64,000 nucleotides of DNA, from NCBI GenBank assembly GCA_964651475.1, contig CAZYXV010000009.1, positions 62,001 to 126,000 on the forward strand, given 5' to 3'. Under the pieces are notes generated by a model, which worked only from the letters and a program-made list of their open reading frames with translations, was not told the DNA's origin and searched no databases. Positions 43,351 to 53,153 of the stretch are shown one piece after another. Positions within the stretch are counted from its first letter, which is position 1. Each line of letters begins with the position of its first letter. This DNA comes from JBGSMF01 sp964651475. GTDB lineage: Bacteria > Chloroflexota > Anaerolineae > Fen-1058. Made by a program: the position numbers and the translations under genes.

Positions 43351-43704
43351 ATGCCACGAACGAAGGGTGGGGTTGTTCTCCGCCGACGCCACAACAAAGT
43401 CCTCAAGGCTATGAAGGGCCAGCGCGGCTCGAGGCATAGGCTATGGACTAAGGCTAGCGAGGGCATGCTGCACTCGCTGTATTACGCGTATCGAGACCGC
43501 CGCCAGCGCAAGGGCGATTTTCGCAAATTGTGGATCGCGCGCATCAATGCCGCCGCCCGCATGAATGGCCTTTCTTATAGCCGCTTTATGGCAGGGCTAA
43601 AGAGCGCCGGCATCGAGATGGACCGCAAGGTGCTGGCAGACATTGCCGTAAAGGATAGCGCGGCGTTTGCCAGGCTGGCCGAGATGGCTAAACAAGCGGG
43701 ATGA
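43351..43704 (+). CDS. rplT: 50S ribosomal protein L20
   Basis: 117 residues, the standard length. It has the basic N-terminal extension (RRRHNKVLKAMKGQRGSRHRLW) needed for early 23S rRNA folding and the globular end GLSYSRFMAGLKSAGIEMDRKVLADIA. It is last of the infC-rpmI-rplT trio, but an rRNA methyltransferase gene overlaps its stop by four bases, so the operon continues. Confidence 0.97.
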   Translation: MPRTKGGVVLRRRHNKVLKAMKGQRGSRHRLWTKASEGMLHSLYYAYRDRRQRKGDFRKLWIARINAAARMNGLSYSRFMAGLKSAGIEMDRKVLADIAVKDSAAFARLAEMAKQAG

Positions 43705-44474
43705 TTACGAGCACGACAAACGAAAAGGTCAAGTTCGCCAAGGCCCTTTCTCAGCGCAAAACGCGGCAAGAGAAAGGGCGTTTTGTTATCGAAGGTGTGC
43801 GCCTGGCTGAAGAGGCCTACCGCGCCCACCTGCAGCCTGATTTTGTTTTTTACACGGGGGACATGTCCGAGCGCGGCAGAGAAATGGTGGAACGCTGGCG
43901 CGGGGGGGGAGTGGTCTGCCTGGAAGTATCGGCGGGCGTGATGAAAGCCGCCGCCGACACCGAAACGCCGCAGGGACTATTGGCGGTGCTGCCGTTTGTG
44001 AACCTGTGGATTCCCGAACGCCCGTCGTTGTGCGTGATTGCCGACGAGGTGCGCGACCCGGGCAACCTGGGCGCATTGCTGCGCACCGCCGCCGCGGCCG
44101 GCGCGGACGCGGCGTTGCTGGGACCGGGCACGGTAGACGCATATAATCCCAAGGTCGTCCGCTCGGCGATGGGCGCGCACCTGCACCTGCCGATTGCGGC
44201 GATGAGCTGGCCGGTAATTCGCGAGCGGCTGGCCGGCATGCAAGTGTGGCTGGCCGACGCGCGCGGGGAACTGGCTTATACAGACGTTGATTGGACTGTC
44301 CCCTCGGCGCTGATCGTCGGCGGCGAGGCCGAAGGCGCCAGCGCCGAAGCGCACAAGATTGCGAGCGGGCGCGTGATGATCCCCATGCACCGCGAAACCG
44401 AATCACTCAACGCCGCCATCGCCGCCGCCGTGTTGCTGTTCGAAGCCGCCCGGCAGCGGCGATATAGCAAGTAA
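43701..44474 (+). CDS. TrmH/SpoU-family RNA 2'-O-methyltransferase
   Basis: 257 residues. The N-terminal substrate-binding region (QEKGRFVIEGVRLAEEA) resembles RlmB/TsnR-type proteins. The SPOUT knot has the three motifs: DEVRDPGNLGALLRTAAAAG, ALIVGGEAEGAS and IPMHRETESLNAAIAAAVLLFE. Adjacency to ribosomal genes with an ATGA overlap favours a ribosomal RNA substrate, but the modified position cannot be told. Such a gene behind rplT, near pheS, is a common arrangement in Gram-positive genomes. Confidence 0.9.
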   Translation: MITSTTNEKVKFAKALSQRKTRQEKGRFVIEGVRLAEEAYRAHLQPDFVFYTGDMSERGREMVERWRGGGVVCLEVSAGVMKAAADTETPQGLLAVLPFVNLWIPERPSLCVIADEVRDPGNLGALLRTAAAAGADAALLGPGTVDAYNPKVVRSAMGAHLHLPIAAMSWPVIRERLAGMQVWLADARGELAYTDVDWTVPSALIVGGEAEGASAEAHKIASGRVMIPMHRETESLNAAIAAAVLLFEAARQRRYSK

Positions 44475-44485
44475 CAACGCAACGC

Positions 44486-44514
44486 TTGACAAACTCTCAC
44501 AAGTGCGGTTTAAT
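44486..44514 (+). promoter_or_regulatory. Promoter of the pheS T-box transcript
   Basis: A perfect TTGACA (44486-44491), a 17-base spacer and TTTAAT (44509-44514). The transcript would start near 44521 and run into the T-box. Confidence 0.8.
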
Positions 44515-44520
44515 TGCCGC

Positions 44521-44850
44521 TACAAAAGCGACGACGGAGAAAAGTAGACAGGGAAAGCCTGACAGGGAAACCAGGCCGCAGATTGAGAGCCTGGTGCAGA
44601 GAGAACCTGTCCAAGTTCGCTCCCGAGCCGAACGTTGAACGTGGCGCGCTTTCCACCATTAGACGTCTCCGCAGGCGCAGCGTTACAGGCGCAGCCAATC
44701 GCTGGGTCAAGTACCAGATACCCATTACCCAACATCAAAGACGCATGGGGAATTGACAGGCCGTTGGTGGAATGAGTGGGCTTTTAGCCAAACCGGGTGG
44801 TACCGCGGGAGTGTCGCTCTCGTCCCGACGATGGGGCGAGAGCGTTTTTG
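44521..44850 (+). ncRNA. T-box riboswitch, phenylalanine-specific
   Basis: A leader RNA that senses uncharged tRNA-Phe. The T-box sequence GGGTGGTACCGCGG is at 44795-44808; its TGGT bulge (44798-44801) would pair with the tRNA end ACCA. Stem I is visible: GGAG, the AAAAGTAGA side and, opposite it, AAGTTCG just before CTCC. This puts the specifier TTC (a Phe codon) at 44616-44618. The terminator hairpin is 44815-44826 with 44833-44844 (12 bp), followed by five T (44845-44849). An antiterminator can form from the T-box and upstream sequence. High uncharged tRNA-Phe should allow read-through into pheS and genes beyond. Confidence 0.95.
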
Positions 44851-44867
44851 TTATAAGGAGTGACATT

Positions 44868-45887
44868 ATGGAAAACTGGGACGAGCTTCGATCCAAGGCC
44901 CTGGCAGCACTACAGGCCGCGCGCGACGAGGAATCGCTGCGAGCGTGGTACGCGGCGCACCTGGCCAAAAAGTCGGCGCTGATGACGATCCTGGGCGACC
45001 TGGGCAAATTGCCCAAAGAGCAGCGCGCCGAGGTCGGCAAGCGCGCCAACGAAGTCAAACGCGCGCTAGAGGCTGCTTACGACGAACAGGAACGCGCGAT
45101 CCGGGCCGCCGCATTGGAGCGCACTCTTCAAGAAAACGCGGTGGACGTGACCTTGCCGGGCCGCCGTCCGCGTCCGGGAAGACTGCACATCTCGACGCAG
45201 ACCTTGCGCCAGATTTACCAGGTATTCGGTGAGATGGGCTTTCAGGTGTACGAAGCGCCCGAAGTAGAACTGGACGAATACAACTTTGGCCTGCTCAACA
45301 TGCCGCCCTATCATCCGGCGCGCGACATGTGGGATACCTTTTGGCTGGATAATGGCCTGCTGCTGCGCACGCACACCTCGCCGGGGCAAATCCGCGCCAT
45401 GCGCGAGATGTATCCCAACCCAGTGCGCGTCATCTTGCCCGGCAAGTGTTACCGCTACGAGCAGGTCACAGCGCGCAGCGAGCACCAGTTCTACCAGATC
45501 GAGGGGCTGGCGGTGGGGCACGGCATCACGCTGGCTGATCTCAAGGGGACGATGCTCAACGCCGTGCGGCGTTTGTATGGCGCGGACCGCGCCGTGCGTT
45601 TCCGCGGCTCGTACTTTCCGTTCACCGAGCCGAGCGTGGAAGTGGACATGAATTGCATCTTGTGCGATGGCGCGGGCTGCCGCGTGTGCCAATATACAGG
45701 CTGGCTGGAAATTTCCGGAGCGGGGATGGTTCACCCGGTGGTGCTGCGCAACGGCGGCTACGATCCAGACGAATGGAGCGGCTTTGCGTTTGGCATGGGG
45801 CTGGAACGGCCCTTGTTGCTCAAGTACAGCATTGACGACATTCGCTATTTCTACAGCAACGACTTGCGCTTCTTGCGGCAGTTCTAA
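44868..45887 (+). CDS. pheS: Phenylalanyl-tRNA synthetase alpha subunit
   Basis: The catalytic subunit that charges tRNA-Phe, in an alpha2-beta2 enzyme. 339 residues. The coiled-coil N-terminus (1-85) binds tRNA. The class II core has motif 1 (IYQVFGEMGFQVYEAPEVE), motif 2 (RYEQVTARSEHQFYQIEGLAV) and motif 3 (FGMGLERPLLLKYSIDD). A Cys cluster (CILCDGAGCRVCQ) lies in the core. ATG 44868 follows AAGGAG (44855-44860); the open frame upstream crosses the T-box terminator. Regulated by the T-box. Unusually, pheT is not next but 4.7 kb downstream. Confidence 0.97.
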   Translation: MENWDELRSKALAALQAARDEESLRAWYAAHLAKKSALMTILGDLGKLPKEQRAEVGKRANEVKRALEAAYDEQERAIRAAALERTLQENAVDVTLPGRRPRPGRLHISTQTLRQIYQVFGEMGFQVYEAPEVELDEYNFGLLNMPPYHPARDMWDTFWLDNGLLLRTHTSPGQIRAMREMYPNPVRVILPGKCYRYEQVTARSEHQFYQIEGLAVGHGITLADLKGTMLNAVRRLYGADRAVRFRGSYFPFTEPSVEVDMNCILCDGAGCRVCQYTGWLEISGAGMVHPVVLRNGGYDPDEWSGFAFGMGLERPLLLKYSIDDIRYFYSNDLRFLRQF

Positions 45888-45888
45888 C

Positions 45889-47916
45889 GTGCATAGAAAA
45901 CAAATCGCCAGTTCTATCATCAAGTGGGGATGGCTTGCGCTGCCTGTTGTGATTGTACTGGCCTTTGTGGTCGTCGAAAGCCAGCGCGTGGCCCTCACGA
46001 CCACCATCGGCAACGTGGATTATTTTCCCTTGCTTGACCGCGCTCTCAAGTTGAACTTGAGTTCGCTCAATGGCTGGGTGCATCAGATTCACCCGGTGGG
46101 CTATCCGTGGTTGATCCGCCTGGGGCTAGAGTTGGGTTGGGACGCCGAGCGGGTGGGACAGGCGCTATCCATCGCCGGCGGTGTGTGCGGCTTGATGGGC
46201 GCGTATCTGATCGCTCTGAGTGTGCTTGGGGATAAACGCCTGGCGGCCATCGTCCAGGGGTTTGTGGCATTCACGGGCATGTTCTTGTATTTTGCCAGCA
46301 TCGAGGGAAACGACATGCCCGCCGCCGGAGTGCAGCTCTTGTCGTTGGGAGTGTTATCAGCCTCCACGCTCAGGCAAGATGGTCCCCGCCGCCGCGAGAT
46401 TTTTGTGGCCGGGGCGATGGCTGGCCTGGCCTATTTGATCCGGTACAATGGCATGATCACGGCTATGGCCAGCATCTTGTGGTTGGGCCTGGTGGGTCTT
46501 TTGGATCGGCAGCCGGCGTCCTGGAAGGCGCGGCTGCTCGAGCCGTTTGCACTGTACGTGGCGGCATTTTTGCTCGTCAGCGCTGTGCAGTGGATTCCCA
46601 GTTGGCTGGCGACGGGCAATCCCTTTTATAACGATCAGGGCCAAAACGTCTGGTTCCACGTATACGGGAAAACAGATTTCATCAACGAATTTGGCACAGC
46701 GCCGCAGGGCATCACGCTCGCTCAGGTGATCCTGATGGACCCGCGCCGGTTTATTGAACATTGGTGGGAAGCCTTCCAACGCTTCTGGGTCGCGCCCGAG
46801 TTGGCGGTGCTCGATATTCCGCTCAAGCTGTTCGGGCAGGCTGGCCTGGTGTTTTTGCTGCTGGCCAAGGGTCCGGCCCCCATCAAGCCGCGCGGGCTGT
46901 TGGCGATTTTCGTCCTGGCGCACCTGGCTGCGCTCTCAATGATGCGGCTGGATCGGCGTTTCTTGATCATTATGGTGCCAATATTGGCGACGGGCGCAGT
47001 TTACTTTTTCGCCTCGCTCATCCCGCCGCGCTGGGAACGCCAGGGCGCTGCGCCTTTTAACGTGTTGATCTTGCTGGCCGGCCTGGCCTGGGCGGCGTGG
47101 GGCGGCGTGGGCTTTGTGCAAGGACGGCCTGGGCCAGACTCGCTTGTCATTCAGGTCAGCAATACACTACACGCTGCTGGCATGCGCTCGGCCAACGAGG
47201 TGCTCACCACGCATCTCAGGCTGCAAGATGCCGCCGCGCCCAGGCGCAACCGCTTTGTGCAGGCGTATTGGGATGTGCCCAAGCTCACCTCCACCGCCGA
47301 GCTGGTGGAGGCGATGAAATCGCACGGATGGCGCTTTTTCATCTACGATGGGGAGACCGGCGCGCAGGTCTACCCGGCGTTGAAGGAATTGCTGTCGCCA
47401 GGCGCGCGCCCGGCGGGACTGGCGCCCCTTTACTCGCCTGACGAGCAAGAGATGGTGGTGTATCGGCTGGTGGACCAGGAGTGTTCGCCGATTGAGGCCC
47501 GTTTAGAAAGCGGCATTGCTCTAGCGTGTTACGAGGCAAATGTGAGCGGGGACGTGCCGGACGGCGAGCGCCGCCTGGGCGTCTATTTGTATTGGCGCGT
47601 TGGCGCACAGATAGATCGCTCGCTCAAGGTGTTTGTTCACGTGCTCAATGCGGAGGGGCAACTGATTGCCCAAGATGATAGCCTGCCGGTTTTGTGGACC
47701 TATCCTACGAACCAGTGGCAGGCGGGCGAGACGGTGGTGGATTTTCATCAACTGGCTATTGGGGCGGATGTGCTGCCTGGCGAGTACACACTCCAGGCGG
47801 GGCTGTACGACGAGGCCAGCGGCGTTCGCGTGAAAACGCTTGACGCGGGCGGCCAGCCAGTTGACGACAAAATTGTGTTGACGACGATACATATTCCGCC
47901 CCGAGTCAACAGGTAG
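45889..47916 (+). CDS. Membrane glycosyltransferase-like protein (GT39/GT83-like) with C-terminal beta domain
   Basis: About 675 residues. The N-terminal 440 residues have about 10-12 hydrophobic segments with the layout of polyprenyl-phosphate-sugar-dependent mannosyl/arabinosyl transferases: an early external acidic site (TIGNVDYFPLLDRALKL) and HPVGYPWLIRLGLELG. The C-terminal 200 residues are soluble and end in a beta-sandwich-like domain (SLKVFVHVLNAEGQLIAQDDSLP ... LPGEYTLQAGLYDEASG) shared with the next protein. The probable start is GTG 45889, one base after pheS, without a clear ribosome-binding site, so translation may depend on pheS. Acceptor and sugar are unknown. Confidence 0.7.
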   Translation: MHRKQIASSIIKWGWLALPVVIVLAFVVVESQRVALTTTIGNVDYFPLLDRALKLNLSSLNGWVHQIHPVGYPWLIRLGLELGWDAERVGQALSIAGGVCGLMGAYLIALSVLGDKRLAAIVQGFVAFTGMFLYFASIEGNDMPAAGVQLLSLGVLSASTLRQDGPRRREIFVAGAMAGLAYLIRYNGMITAMASILWLGLVGLLDRQPASWKARLLEPFALYVAAFLLVSAVQWIPSWLATGNPFYNDQGQNVWFHVYGKTDFINEFGTAPQGITLAQVILMDPRRFIEHWWEAFQRFWVAPELAVLDIPLKLFGQAGLVFLLLAKGPAPIKPRGLLAIFVLAHLAALSMMRLDRRFLIIMVPILATGAVYFFASLIPPRWERQGAAPFNVLILLAGLAWAAWGGVGFVQGRPGPDSLVIQVSNTLHAAGMRSANEVLTTHLRLQDAAAPRRNRFVQAYWDVPKLTSTAELVEAMKSHGWRFFIYDGETGAQVYPALKELLSPGARPAGLAPLYSPDEQEMVVYRLVDQECSPIEARLESGIALACYEANVSGDVPDGERRLGVYLYWRVGAQIDRSLKVFVHVLNAEGQLIAQDDSLPVLWTYPTNQWQAGETVVDFHQLAIGADVLPGEYTLQAGLYDEASGVRVKTLDAGGQPVDDKIVLTTIHIPPRVNR

Positions 47917-47921
47917 GCGCT

Positions 47922-50570
47922 GTGCGTAGAATAAATTATGCTCTCTCCGCCATTCGACGCCTGGATTGGGTTGCTGTGGCGTTGGGACTGACCGTGCTGG
48001 CCATGGACGTGCGCACGCTGGCGCCATCGGTGCTGTGGTCAGACGAAGGCGAGTTCCAGTTTCAAATTGCCGTGTTGGGGGTGCCTCATCAAACGGGCTA
48101 CCCGCTCTACGTCTTGCTGGGCAAAGTGTGGACGTGGCTCGCGCCGGTGGGAGATGTGGCTTACCGCGTGAACTTGCTTTCGGCCGTATTTGGCGCGCTG
48201 ACGGTAGTGCTGGTCTATTTCACCATCAAGCGCCTGAGCGGCGCGAGGCTGGCGGCGCTGGCCGGGGCGGCGGCGCTGGCCGTTTCGCCAGCCTTTTGGC
48301 AGCAGTCGTCCATTGCCGGCGTGCGCACGTTTCACACGGCATTTGTGGCGCTGATCACGCTGCTCGCGGTGGGAGCGCTGCAAGGCTGGGCCTCGGTGGG
48401 GACGCTGGCGTTGGCCGTTGGATTGAGCTTGGCGCATCATCGCATGACGCTGTTGCTATTGCCCGGCCTGGCGTGGATTGCGGCGCAGGTGGTGGATTGG
48501 AAAGACTGGCGTAAAGTTGGCCGGCTGGCGCTTTTAATTCTGGCGCCGCAGTTGTTTTACGTGTACCTGCTCGTTCGCCAGGAATGGGGCTCGGCGGCTG
48601 GATTTTTACATTACGTGTTGGCGACCCAAGAAGTGCCTATTGTGCTGGGCAAGTCGCACGCCGAGATTGTGGGGCAGTTTGCCAACCAGGTTTTCCCGGC
48701 GCTCTGGCGCGCGCTCACGCCGCCGGGCTTGCTCGTCGCACTGATTGGACTGGCGGCCTTGTTGGCGGGCAATGATCAGAACAGGCGCGTATGGCGCGCG
48801 GCGGGTGTGTACCTGGCTGTTAACATTCCTATCAACATTGTTTTTGCCGGGATTCACTTTACCGAAGATCCGACCAAGTACCTGACGCACGGCCTGACCT
48901 TGATGGCGGCGGCGTTTGGCGTGGGATTGGCATGGCTTCCGGCGCGGCTGGCGCGCGAGCGCAAGCTGCGGCTGGCGTTGGCTGCGCTGGGGCTGGCAGT
49001 GCCGCTGGCATCGGGCGTGTTTAGCTTTTCGTTTGCCGATCAAAGCCGGGTGGATTGGATCGGGGCGTTTACGCTCGACCGGATGACGGGCATAGAGTCC
49101 GGCAGCGTGATTGTGGCCGATTGGTCCTTTGGCTGGCCGATGCGCTACCATCAAGGTGTGGAGGGACATCGCCGCGATTTGACGGTACTCATCCGAAGCC
49201 AGTCCACCGAGGCGCAGGCCGAGGCCGCGCTTTTGGCCGGCCAACCGGTGTACATCGTCAAGCCGGGATTGATCCGGCAATGGAAAGGCGTGTACCCGAT
49301 GATCGAAGCGCCCAACGGCCTGGTGCGCGTCTTGCCAGGGCCGCCCGAATTTGGCCCGCCGCAATCTGTGCGGGAGCCGTTCGGCGATGCTGCGCTCGCC
49401 CTGACTGGACTGGCTACCTGGCCGGCCCGGCTCACACCGAACCAGATGGCGGTGGCGCGGCTGTACTGGCAAAGCGTTCGCCCGCCGGAGAATGCCCTAT
49501 CGTTGACCCCCGTACAGTCACGGGGGTTGAGTGTGCGCCTGGTCAGCGCCGCCGGCGATGTGTGGGCGCAGCACGACATGAGCTTTGATAATTCTGAGCT
49601 TGTCGAAGGATATGTGGATGTGGCATTTCTGTTAGATCCGGCGCTGCCCATCGGCGACTATCACTGGCAGGTAGTGGTAGACGATCCCGAAAAGCAGCAG
49701 ACACTTGGGCTGGCGGATTTGCCGCCGTTCAGCATCGAGCGCCCGGCCAGTCCGGCCAGCCCAGAAAGCGTTGTCGTCACCAGGCAGCCCGATCCGCCGC
49801 TGCAGTTTGGGGGTTGGGCGCTGTTGGGCGCGAACCCGCCTGCCGAGGTCAGGCCTGGCGAGCCGCTGCTTGCGCCGCTCTTTTGGCATAGGGTCAATGC
49901 AGAGCTTGTACAAGCCGATCCGCTGTTGCAGGTGGTGGATAGAAGCGGCGAGGTGATCGCTGAAGCAAAAATGCGCCTGCCTGTTGACGCGCAGCCGGGC
50001 GACCTGGTTGGCGTGCACGCCGGCATCAAGCTGCCCCGCGGCGTGGCCGATGGCGATTATGGATTGCGGGTTGTGTTTTTAGAGGCACACGCTGAACTGG
50101 GCAAGTTGCGCGCGCGGGGCCGCCCGCACGTATACCGCTTGCCGGGCGCTGTGCAGGCGCGCGCCGTTCAGTTGGGCGAGCGCATCGAACTGGCGGCTTA
50201 TACGCTCGCACCGCCGGGCGTCTTGCCCGGAGAGACAACGCGCCTCACATTGTACTGGCGCGCGCTAGATAGCGGAAAAGAAAGCCTGAAGGTGTTTGTG
50301 CATGTTGTCGGCGGACAGGAGCAATTGCTCACCCAACAAGATGGACTGCCAGTACATTGGACGGCGCCCACCGATACGTGGGTGAAAGGCGAAATTATCG
50401 CCGACGAGTATAGTTTGGCGATTCCCCCTGGCGCGGCGGCGGGGGCGTATACAATCTATGTGGGAATGTACGATCCGGCCAGCGGCCAGCGGCTACCGGC
50501 AATCGAACAAGGCCAGCGGCTGGCGAATGATAGAATCGAACTGGCCCGAGTTATTGTGTTGCACAAGTAG
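47922..50570 (+). CDS. DUF2723/TMEM260-like membrane glycosyltransferase-type protein
   Basis: 882 residues. The N-terminal half is membrane-embedded with about 10 segments and the DUF2723 pattern: SDEGEFQFQIAVLGVPHQTGYPLYVLLGKVWTWLAPVGDVAYRVNLLSAVFG. Eukaryotic TMEM260 in this family is a protein O-mannosyltransferase, so a lipid-linked sugar transfer outside the membrane is likely. From about residue 480 the protein is extracellular, with two or three beta domains; the last (LKVFVHVVGGQEQLLTQQDGLP ... AGAYTIYVGMYDPASGQ) is the same type as in the previous protein. The start is GTG 47922, five bases after that gene. It lies in the pheS-pheT interval under possible T-box control. Confidence 0.72.
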   Translation: MRRINYALSAIRRLDWVAVALGLTVLAMDVRTLAPSVLWSDEGEFQFQIAVLGVPHQTGYPLYVLLGKVWTWLAPVGDVAYRVNLLSAVFGALTVVLVYFTIKRLSGARLAALAGAAALAVSPAFWQQSSIAGVRTFHTAFVALITLLAVGALQGWASVGTLALAVGLSLAHHRMTLLLLPGLAWIAAQVVDWKDWRKVGRLALLILAPQLFYVYLLVRQEWGSAAGFLHYVLATQEVPIVLGKSHAEIVGQFANQVFPALWRALTPPGLLVALIGLAALLAGNDQNRRVWRAAGVYLAVNIPINIVFAGIHFTEDPTKYLTHGLTLMAAAFGVGLAWLPARLARERKLRLALAALGLAVPLASGVFSFSFADQSRVDWIGAFTLDRMTGIESGSVIVADWSFGWPMRYHQGVEGHRRDLTVLIRSQSTEAQAEAALLAGQPVYIVKPGLIRQWKGVYPMIEAPNGLVRVLPGPPEFGPPQSVREPFGDAALALTGLATWPARLTPNQMAVARLYWQSVRPPENALSLTPVQSRGLSVRLVSAAGDVWAQHDMSFDNSELVEGYVDVAFLLDPALPIGDYHWQVVVDDPEKQQTLGLADLPPFSIERPASPASPESVVVTRQPDPPLQFGGWALLGANPPAEVRPGEPLLAPLFWHRVNAELVQADPLLQVVDRSGEVIAEAKMRLPVDAQPGDLVGVHAGIKLPRGVADGDYGLRVVFLEAHAELGKLRARGRPHVYRLPGAVQARAVQLGERIELAAYTLAPPGVLPGETTRLTLYWRALDSGKESLKVFVHVVGGQEQLLTQQDGLPVHWTAPTDTWVKGEIIADEYSLAIPPGAAAGAYTIYVGMYDPASGQRLPAIEQGQRLANDRIELARVIVLHK

Positions 50571-50586
50571 CTAAAAGAGGTGGTTT

Positions 50587-53142
50587 ATGAAAATCCCATT
50601 ATCCTGGCTCAAAGATTACGTGGAGATTAATGTTCCAGTCGAGGACCTGGCCGAGCGGCTGACGCTGGCCGGGTTGGAAGTGGAAACGATCGAGTACATT
50701 GGCCTGGCGCCCAGGCGCCAGCCTGGCGCGCGCGCATCGGGCGCGAGCGGGCAGGCAGCGGCGCAGTTTGGCCTGGCATGGGACCGCGACAAGATCGTGG
50801 TGGGGGCGGTGCTGGAAGTAAAGCCGCATCCCAACGCCGACCGGCTGGTGCTGGCCGACGTGGATTATGGCGGGCCGCAGCCGCACACCATTGTCACTGG
50901 CGCGCCCAACCTGTTCGATTATAAAGGCCAGGGGCGCTTGGCCCGCCCGCTCAAAGTGGCATTTGCTAAAACAGGCGCGACGCTCTACGACGGCCACCAG
51001 GAGGGCCGCGTGCTGGCAACGCTCAAGCCAACCAAGATTCGCGGCGTGCCTTCGGATGCGATGGTGTGCTCGGAAAAGGAGCTGGGCATCTCGGACGAGC
51101 ACGAAGGCATCATGTTCTTGCCCGACGACGCCCCGGTTGGCATGCCATTGGCCGATTACATGGGCGACGCCGTGCTGGATCTGGAAATCAAGGGCAGCTT
51201 TGGCCACTTGCAATGTGTGACGGGCATCGCGCGTGAGGCGGCCGCCCTGTTGGGCGTGCCATTGCGGCGCGACGTGCTGACGATTCTCGAACGCGCCCCG
51301 GTCGAGATCGTCGAGCAGGCCGACTTTGTCGAGCTAGAGATCGCCGACCCTGATCTGTGCCGGCGTTATTCGGCGGCACTGATCTCTGGCGTCAAGATCG
51401 GCCCCTCGCCGTTCTGGATGCAGCAGCGTTTGCTGCGCGCTGGCATGAGGCCCATCAACAACATTGTAGATATCACCAATTACGTGATGCTGGAATTGGG
51501 CCAGCCGCTGCACGCTTTTGACTATCGCGCATTAAAAGGCAGGCCGGGCCATGGCAAGCCGGTGATTATCGTCAGGCGGGCGCGTCCCGGCGAGGTGATG
51601 ACGACGCTCGACGGGCAAGTGCGACAGCTCGACCCGGAGATGCTGCTGATCACCGACGGCGGCGGGCCGGTGGCAATTGCCGGCGTGATGGGCGGGCTGG
51701 AAAGCGAAGTGGCGCCGGACACAACCGACATTTTGCTGGAAAGCGCCAATTTCGACTTTCTGAATAATCGCCGCACGTCGCAAATGCTGGGGCTCAAGAG
51801 CGAGGCTTCTATGCGTTTTGGCAAGCGGCTCGATCCCGAACTAACGGTCAAGGCGCTGGCGCGCGCCGGGCAGTTGATGGAGCAACTGGCCGGCGGCCAG
51901 GTCAAGCCGGTCTATGGCGACCTGTACCCTGGCCGGCGCGAGCCGCCCGCCATCACACTCGACACGGCTTACGTCAATCGCCTGCTGGGCATCGAGATTC
52001 CCATTGACGAAATCGTGCGCATACTCACGGCGCTAGAGTTTAAAGTGACAAGTGACAAAGTGGCAGATAACACATTTTCTGTGGCCGTGCCGAGCTATCG
52101 CCTCGACGTGACGCTGCCGGCGGACCTGGCCGAAGAAATTGCGCGCGTGTACGGGTACGATCGTTTCCCCTCCGCCTTGCTGTGCGACGAGTTGCCGCCT
52201 CAGCGCGATAATGCGCGCCTGGCCGGCGAGAATCGCGTGCGCGACGCGATGGTGGGCTGCGGCCTGGACGAGATCATTACCTATTCGCTGACGACTGAGG
52301 CGCGCGAGGCGCTGCTGCCGCCGCGCGACGAGCGCCCTTATCTGCGCGTGGTTAACCCCATCGCTTCGGATAAAGTGGCGCTGAGACACACGCTGCTGGC
52401 GAGCGCGCTGGATACGGTGGCGGCTAACCTGCGCTTTGACGAGCGCGTGGCCGTGTTCGAGCTTGGCTCGGTGTACCTGGTGAACGGGGCGAATGTCTTG
52501 CCTGACGAAAATCGCCATTTGTGTATTGCCATGACAGGCCCGCGCGAACAAGAAAGCTGGCACGCCGCCGAGCGCGCGCTGTTGGATTTCTGGGACATCA
52601 AAGGGATTGTGGAGGTCATGGTTGAGCGCCTGGGTCTCAAGGACGCTCATTATCAACCCGCCGGGCATCCCGCCTATCATACAGGGCGCGCGGCGTACTT
52701 GATGATTGGCGAGCAATGCGCGGGCGCGTTCGGCGAGTTGCATCCCCTGGTGCGCCAGGCGTTCGGTCTGCCGCACCAGCCGGTGTGTGTGGCCGAATTT
52801 GACCTGGAGCTATTGCTCGGCCCGGCGCAGCAGGCGCGCATGTATCGGTACATCTCGCGTTTCCCGGCGGTGCGCGAAGACATTGCCGTGGTGGTGGGCG
52901 AAGACACGAGCGCCGCGCAGGTCGAGTCCGTAATCCGGCAAGCTGGCGGCGAGCTGTTGCGCGAGGCGCGCCTGTTCGACGTGTATCGCGGCCAGCAGTT
53001 GGAAAGCGGCCAAAAGAGCCTGGCTTATCGCCTGGTGTACCAGGCCGCCGACCGCACCCTGACTGACCAGGAAGCCAGCAAAATACGCGGCGCCATCGTC
53101 AAGGCGCTGGAGCGGGTGCTGGGGGCGCGGCTGCGCGCCTAG
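50587..53142 (+). CDS. pheT: Phenylalanyl-tRNA synthetase beta subunit
   Basis: Partner of PheS; binds and edits tRNA-Phe. 851 residues. Order: B1 start (MKIPLSWLKDYVEINVPVEDLAERLT), EMAP/OB tRNA-binding domain (VVGAVLEVKPHPNADRLVLADVD), B3/B4 editing domain (INNIVDITNYVMLELGQPLHAFDY), B5, the synthetase-like core and a C-terminal anticodon-binding FDX-ACB domain (FPAVREDIAVVVGED). A Gly/Ala/Arg-rich insert of about 25 residues (about 39-62) separates B1 from the OB domain. The start is ATG 50587 with AAAGAGGTGG ahead. Separated from pheS by two membrane-protein genes on the same strand. Confidence 0.96.
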   Translation: MKIPLSWLKDYVEINVPVEDLAERLTLAGLEVETIEYIGLAPRRQPGARASGASGQAAAQFGLAWDRDKIVVGAVLEVKPHPNADRLVLADVDYGGPQPHTIVTGAPNLFDYKGQGRLARPLKVAFAKTGATLYDGHQEGRVLATLKPTKIRGVPSDAMVCSEKELGISDEHEGIMFLPDDAPVGMPLADYMGDAVLDLEIKGSFGHLQCVTGIAREAAALLGVPLRRDVLTILERAPVEIVEQADFVELEIADPDLCRRYSAALISGVKIGPSPFWMQQRLLRAGMRPINNIVDITNYVMLELGQPLHAFDYRALKGRPGHGKPVIIVRRARPGEVMTTLDGQVRQLDPEMLLITDGGGPVAIAGVMGGLESEVAPDTTDILLESANFDFLNNRRTSQMLGLKSEASMRFGKRLDPELTVKALARAGQLMEQLAGGQVKPVYGDLYPGRREPPAITLDTAYVNRLLGIEIPIDEIVRILTALEFKVTSDKVADNTFSVAVPSYRLDVTLPADLAEEIARVYGYDRFPSALLCDELPPQRDNARLAGENRVRDAMVGCGLDEIITYSLTTEAREALLPPRDERPYLRVVNPIASDKVALRHTLLASALDTVAANLRFDERVAVFELGSVYLVNGANVLPDENRHLCIAMTGPREQESWHAAERALLDFWDIKGIVEVMVERLGLKDAHYQPAGHPAYHTGRAAYLMIGEQCAGAFGELHPLVRQAFGLPHQPVCVAEFDLELLLGPAQQARMYRYISRFPAVREDIAVVVGEDTSAAQVESVIRQAGGELLREARLFDVYRGQQLESGQKSLAYRLVYQAADRTLTDQEASKIRGAIVKALERVLGARLRA

Positions 53143-53153
53143 AGGAACAAGCA

